64,000 nucleotides of DNA from Rotaria macrura. Lineage: Eukaryota > Rotifera > Eurotatoria > Philodinida > Philodinidae. Within the stretch, counting starts at the first letter, position 1, and every line of letters begins with the position of its first letter. The notes below the pieces were generated by a model, which did not search any database, had not been told where the DNA came from, and saw nothing but the letters and a program-made list of their open reading frames with translations. The DNA lies in assembly GCA_900239685.1 (NCBI GenBank), contig OENT01000444.1, positions 51,879 through 115,878 of the forward strand, written 5' to 3'. Position numbers and translations under genes: made by a program. Below, piece after piece: positions 60,364-64,000 of the stretch.

Positions 60364-62070
60364 CTGCCATAATGAAAACAGCGTTCTTATGCTTCCTCGC
60401 AAAAAAAGGAAACATGAACTCGTGCCCCGGTGTTGTTAGAACATAGTGACAATGAGAATGAAAAATTCCATGACTGAACTATATAAACGACACATGTAAT
60501 ATGAGTCATATCAGGTACTAATTTCTGAGATTTACTATTATATACGTGAAATTTGAAAGTAGAAATTTTAATTTTCACCCTTCAAATCAGCAGAGTCCTT
60601 GCTAATCCACGTTGGTAAACGAAGTGTAAGATTAAAACTGAAGGAACAGTTTTCGAATTGTATTAAATTCTTGCATTTATCATTCTCGTCATTCCATCCA
60701 CTTCCCACCTTTCCACTATGTAAAATCAATACAATATCATTGAAATTTATATAAAATTAAGTTTCATCGTATGGATTTTCGATAGTTTGTAAACCGTTCG
60801 ATGTCGTGTTCTTCAACTATTGTCTTCTCTGATTTCATCATCGCAAATAAGTTACATTTAATCTATTGAGAAAAAAATGTAGACTTCATTTTAATGACAG
60901 AAATAAAGATTACCAGGTTGACTCTGCTCAAGTTTGCAAGTAACTTGTAAGAGACTAGAGAATGAACGAATCATTAAAATAACCTCACGACGAGAAAATT
61001 TTTAAAGAAGAAGCGAGATCCGTATTCCAAGAAGAAACTGACCCTAAATTTCAATTCTTAGAAACTTTGTATTTCAAGTGAATATGAAATTTGTTGTTTT
61101 ATTGTATGCTATAGAAGTATGTGTTATATGTGCTAGTTCCGAACGAGTACACCATGTTTATCATACTAATGTTTACTACAGTGAACTTCAATCCGATGTC
61201 GTCATGAAATATAAAATTCATTTGTTCAACTGCGATGTTTCTATGTAGTAATTATTATAAGCAGATTAAACTTCAGCTAATATCACACTTTAAAAGAGAA
61301 TGAATATGATAAGTAGGTTGACTTTAATGCAACCTCGAACTTTGTAAGTTTTTAGTTTTCCGAAATCGTAGAGTTGAATCAACACAAAGTATTCATATAT
61401 CACTGTTGGGTTATCAAGATCTTAGACAGATCAATTTGTTACTTATTAAAATATACGGTTAGGCAGATATCAATCTCCGTAAAAAGATTCAATGAACAAT
61501 ATTTTTATATCACAGACTCTTTTCTATCGAATTGTATTGATCCTCAAGTATTAGTATTGAATATATCGTTGTCTCTTGTCTAACTTTCTTTATCTTGTAT
61601 AAAATTTACAATTTTGTTTGTATCATTAAAAGTTTTGTCTCTAGTAGAACGCTTTAAGCAGTACAAAAGATGAATGCTACAGTAGAGTAACTCCATCCTC
61701 AACTTAGAATTCGATGTGACCAATTGCGTCATCGTTGATTGAAATCTTTTATTTTCAAAGAAATACACGCTCGAATACATTAGTAAAAATGAACTAGAAT
61801 TCAGATCAAACAAATCTCAATCTGGTATCGATTTTATGCATAAATTAGCGTACGAGCTCGCTTACGTACTTGAAACAGTCCGTACTCGTGCGATTCTGCT
61901 ATGCTCATTAAGTCATTGAGACTTTTAGTAATATTGACCTGAGTGAGATACGATGTCGATAAAATTCTCAGTTTGGTGGAATATCTCTGAGAATTTTTTT
62001 CCTCTTTATTATACTATGCAAGAACGAGAAAAATATTTAAATAAAACTCAACGTAAAAAGAAAAATATAA
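60364..62070. other. Gene-poor stretch
   Basis: No supported gene between the GRDP-like relic and the tRNA. Short frames near 61374-61813 are compositionally AT-driven. Confidence 0.4.
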
Positions 62071-62142
62071 TGCCTCCACGCAGGATCGAACTGCGGATCT
62101 CCAGTTTACTAGACTGGCGCTTTACCACTAAGCCATAGAGGC
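62071..62142 (-). tRNA. tRNA-Thr (anticodon AGT)
   Basis: This is a 72-nt cloverleaf on the minus strand. The acceptor stem GCCTCTA pairs with TGGAGGC (one G-T pair), the D arm is GCTT-AGTGGTA-AAGC, the anticodon arm is CCAGT-CTAGTAA-ACTGG, the variable loop has 5 nt, and the T arm is CGCAG-TTCGATC-CTGCG. The discriminator base is A and CCA is not encoded. The anticodon loop gives AGT, read as threonine (wobble inosine). A TTTTT stretch just downstream would serve as the Pol III terminator. Internal A and B boxes (TGGCTTAGTGG and GTTCGATCC) look normal. There is no intron. Confidence 0.95.
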
Positions 62143-62449
62143 ACATTTAAATTTCTCATCAATCTGTCTTGTTCTATAATCTGATTAAAATCAAATTAAA
62201 TTAAACTACTGAGTACAAAGTAGTAGGTTAATTTCATCAGCAAATTCTTTCTATTTCATCTTACTCTTACCGAAAAGAACAAAATGCTGGACTAAGGAGG
62301 AGGGCAAAACTAAATCTTTTAACAAAAGACTGTTTTCTAAGGAAATCTTGTTTTTCAACGAACCTCCTTGACACGAATTTTTTCTTGTTATATGTCGCAG
62401 TATTACTGTTACTTTACTATTGCATTAAAATGGTGTAGTCTTTCTGGTA

Positions 62450-62580
62450 GAGCCCAAATTCAGCAATATCGGGGCTCGATGAGATTTACCCAGGCTCTTC
62501 CATTGTGGAGGAGTCTCCATAGTTTAATTGAGAACACCGAGGTTCCACATACTATTGAACCCTAATTGTAACATTTTTAG
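62450..62580 (+). ncRNA. Possible U4-like snRNA relic
   Basis: GCAATATCG, ATGAGATTTACCCAGGC, CCATTG and TAATTGAGAAC occur in the order seen in U4 snRNA. An extra stretch of about 19 nt lies between the last two. Local hairpins can form (CTCTTCCA/TGGAGGAG and GGTTC/GAACC), and an Sm-like ACATTTTTAG follows. The U4 5' end that pairs with U6 is not recognisable, so this is either a degenerate copy or chance similarity. Confidence 0.25.
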
Positions 62581-62627
62581 ACCCATCAGGTTCTAATAGA
62601 CAATGGTTTTATGTTGTTTTTCAAATA

Positions 62628-62802
62628 ATTAGTTTCTTATCCATATCAAGAGTGTTCGATGTGCAAATCGAAGGTCTCAATGAGCTGTCCACGAGCCGAA
62701 CATGTTTCGATAATTCGTGTGAGAGAAGATGAGCTAAAACAATTTCTCAATGAGATGGTTGCTGACCTTCTTCGTTCAACTGTATATTTCTTCACATCCT
62801 AG
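62628..62802 (+). CDS. Candidate isolated exon, family unknown
   Basis: After an acceptor-like CAAATAATTAG the frame reads SYPYQECSMCKSKVSMSCPR, then IIRVREDELKQFLNEMVADL, and ends TAG. A C-x-x-C pair is visible. The composition looks coding, but I found no partner exon. It may be a gene fragment. Confidence 0.25.
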
Positions 62803-63897
62803 GTCGAACAATATGCCTCCGTATTCGGCTGTATAAATGGACGCAGTAATACGGCCTTATATGGATTCGAATGTGAACCAAATTATTCGCCCTAAAATAG
62901 ACAGTTTCGATTTCTTTTCTTTAAGTACTTGGTAGATGTCACTAAATATCAACAAAAAAACTTCCGAAAAAACTGAAATTATTGAAAGAAACCGTCTATT
63001 TGTAGAAAAATAAACTTCAACGAAAAAACACAGCAATTTTTTCCATGGAATAGTTGCTGTGCTTTCATATTGTCTCACAAGAATCATCTAAAGGTTTTTT
63101 GCTCGTGTCAAACTCGTGAATTGTTCATTGAAACCGCTGATATAAAAATTCAACAAAAATGTACTCCTTTTTTGAAATTATGAGATTTTGTTAGGGATTA
63201 GTGATTTAACTGTCTGATATTATCTTATGAAAGCCCTGCAAGGTGCTTCAAAATGAAAGACCTATCATATTCTTTTTTTTTAATGTTCCTCCTCACGATC
63301 TGAAATCTACTCTTATACAAAGAACTTCAATCGCCACATTACCGAAGGACATCACATTAACATTTTAATATCAATGATGATAACCAACAACTCACATTAA
63401 GAATAATCTTTGCCTACTGCAATAGAATTAAAATCATATAAAATGCAATCACTTAGCATTAGCTCCAAACAACTTTGTCATGATGAACTATTTTTGTCAG
63501 GAGGTTGAATCCCTTTGACATTTTATATGTCTAGCCTTCTTCCAAGCGAAATTCTTTTAGCAGGATTTCAGTGTTGCTGTATTGCACTTAATTTACAAAA
63601 GTTGTATGCTCAATAAGTATCTTCGCATTTTAAGTCGATTGAAAGTTATATATGTTTGGCTAACCTTTAATAAATATTTTTAAAATTGCTAAAACGAGCG
63701 TTCGATCTTTAAATTTTTAACCTTGGCACGGAGAAATCATGGGATGTGAAATATGGCGGATGCTCGCATATATAGAGCATGACTCAGGTGACCAATTGTC
63801 CATAGCGAGAAGGTTCTCTCGAGTATGTTGGGAAATTTGTGCATGCTGCTTAGAGTTTAGTCTATCAAGACTGATTTATTGAGCTACCCAGGACGAA
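62803..63897. other. Spacer, nothing recognised
   Basis: No supported gene, RNA or repeat was found before the terminal repeat block. Confidence 0.4.
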
Positions 63898-64000
63898 TGT
63901 TACGATGGCTGTAAACGATCGTATACGACGGCGTAAACGACTGTATACGATCGTACACGGTGTTAAATACGATCGTATACGATCGTATTTCACCGTATTA
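63898..64000. repeat. GTATACGATCGT palindromic repeats at the window edge
   Basis: Repeated AACGATCGTATACGAC and ATACGATCGTATACGATCG units run to the end of the window. The unit is self-complementary. By analogy with other elements here this could be one repeat-built arm of a TIR element whose other end lies outside the window. Confidence 0.6.

Overview
The window looks like nuclear DNA of a small-genome animal, most likely a bdelloid rotifer (inference). It is AT-rich, most genes are split by 45-85 bp GT-AG introns, the conserved housekeeping proteins are clearly metazoan-like, and spacers are full of short non-autonomous DNA transposons. One intronless gene belongs to a bacterial-type family, as expected in a lineage rich in horizontally acquired genes. 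No search could be run. All family calls rest on reading motifs and on splice-phase arithmetic.

Layout. 1.0-3.9 kb: a four-exon gene of unknown function (minus strand) diverges from a seven-exon POLR2E/RPB5 gene (plus strand). 4.2-10.3 kb: an old 2.6-kb hAT-like element containing a Tc1/mariner-type MITE, then a decayed multi-exon gene. 10.3-12.1 kb: an intronless 579-aa protein with the complete active-site spacing of IucA/IucC (NIS) siderophore synthetases, the most unexpected gene here. 12.3-19.6 kb: a cluster of transposons: a 1.34-kb fold-back hAT-like element built of GGTATT arrays, an intact DD37E mariner-like element, a 1-kb TIR element, a 0.4-kb hairpin and an 880-bp element with a perfect 8-bp target duplication. 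20.2-29.8 kb: a small ORF, three more TIR elements, a six-exon membrane fatty-acid desaturase and a three-exon rhodopsin-like GPCR (both minus). 30-37 kb: gene-poor, with a 30-G homopolymer, a small tandem array and an RNase-H-like retroelement scrap.

37.2-46.1 kb is the housekeeping block, all on the plus strand: deoxyhypusine synthase (2-kb intron), an AIMP2-like protein, adenylosuccinate lyase (13 exons) and POLR1D/RPAC2. ADSL and POLR1D are 95 bp apart and both ATGs directly follow a polypyrimidine-AG, suggesting spliced-leader trans-splicing. 46-64 kb is mostly decay: FLYWCH scraps, a 0.9-kb inverted repeat, a nuclear-receptor-like relic, a GPCR pseudogene, AAGATCT-rich nested inverted repeats, a hAT-like MITE and a broken GRDP-like gene. 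It also holds a good tRNA-Thr(AGT) and a possible U4-like snRNA relic.

A cross-cutting observation is that many of the TIR elements have arms made largely of short tandem repeats, each with its own repeat unit. Target-site duplications of 8-9 bp (hAT- or MULE-like) can be read directly from the sequence, several of them perfect.
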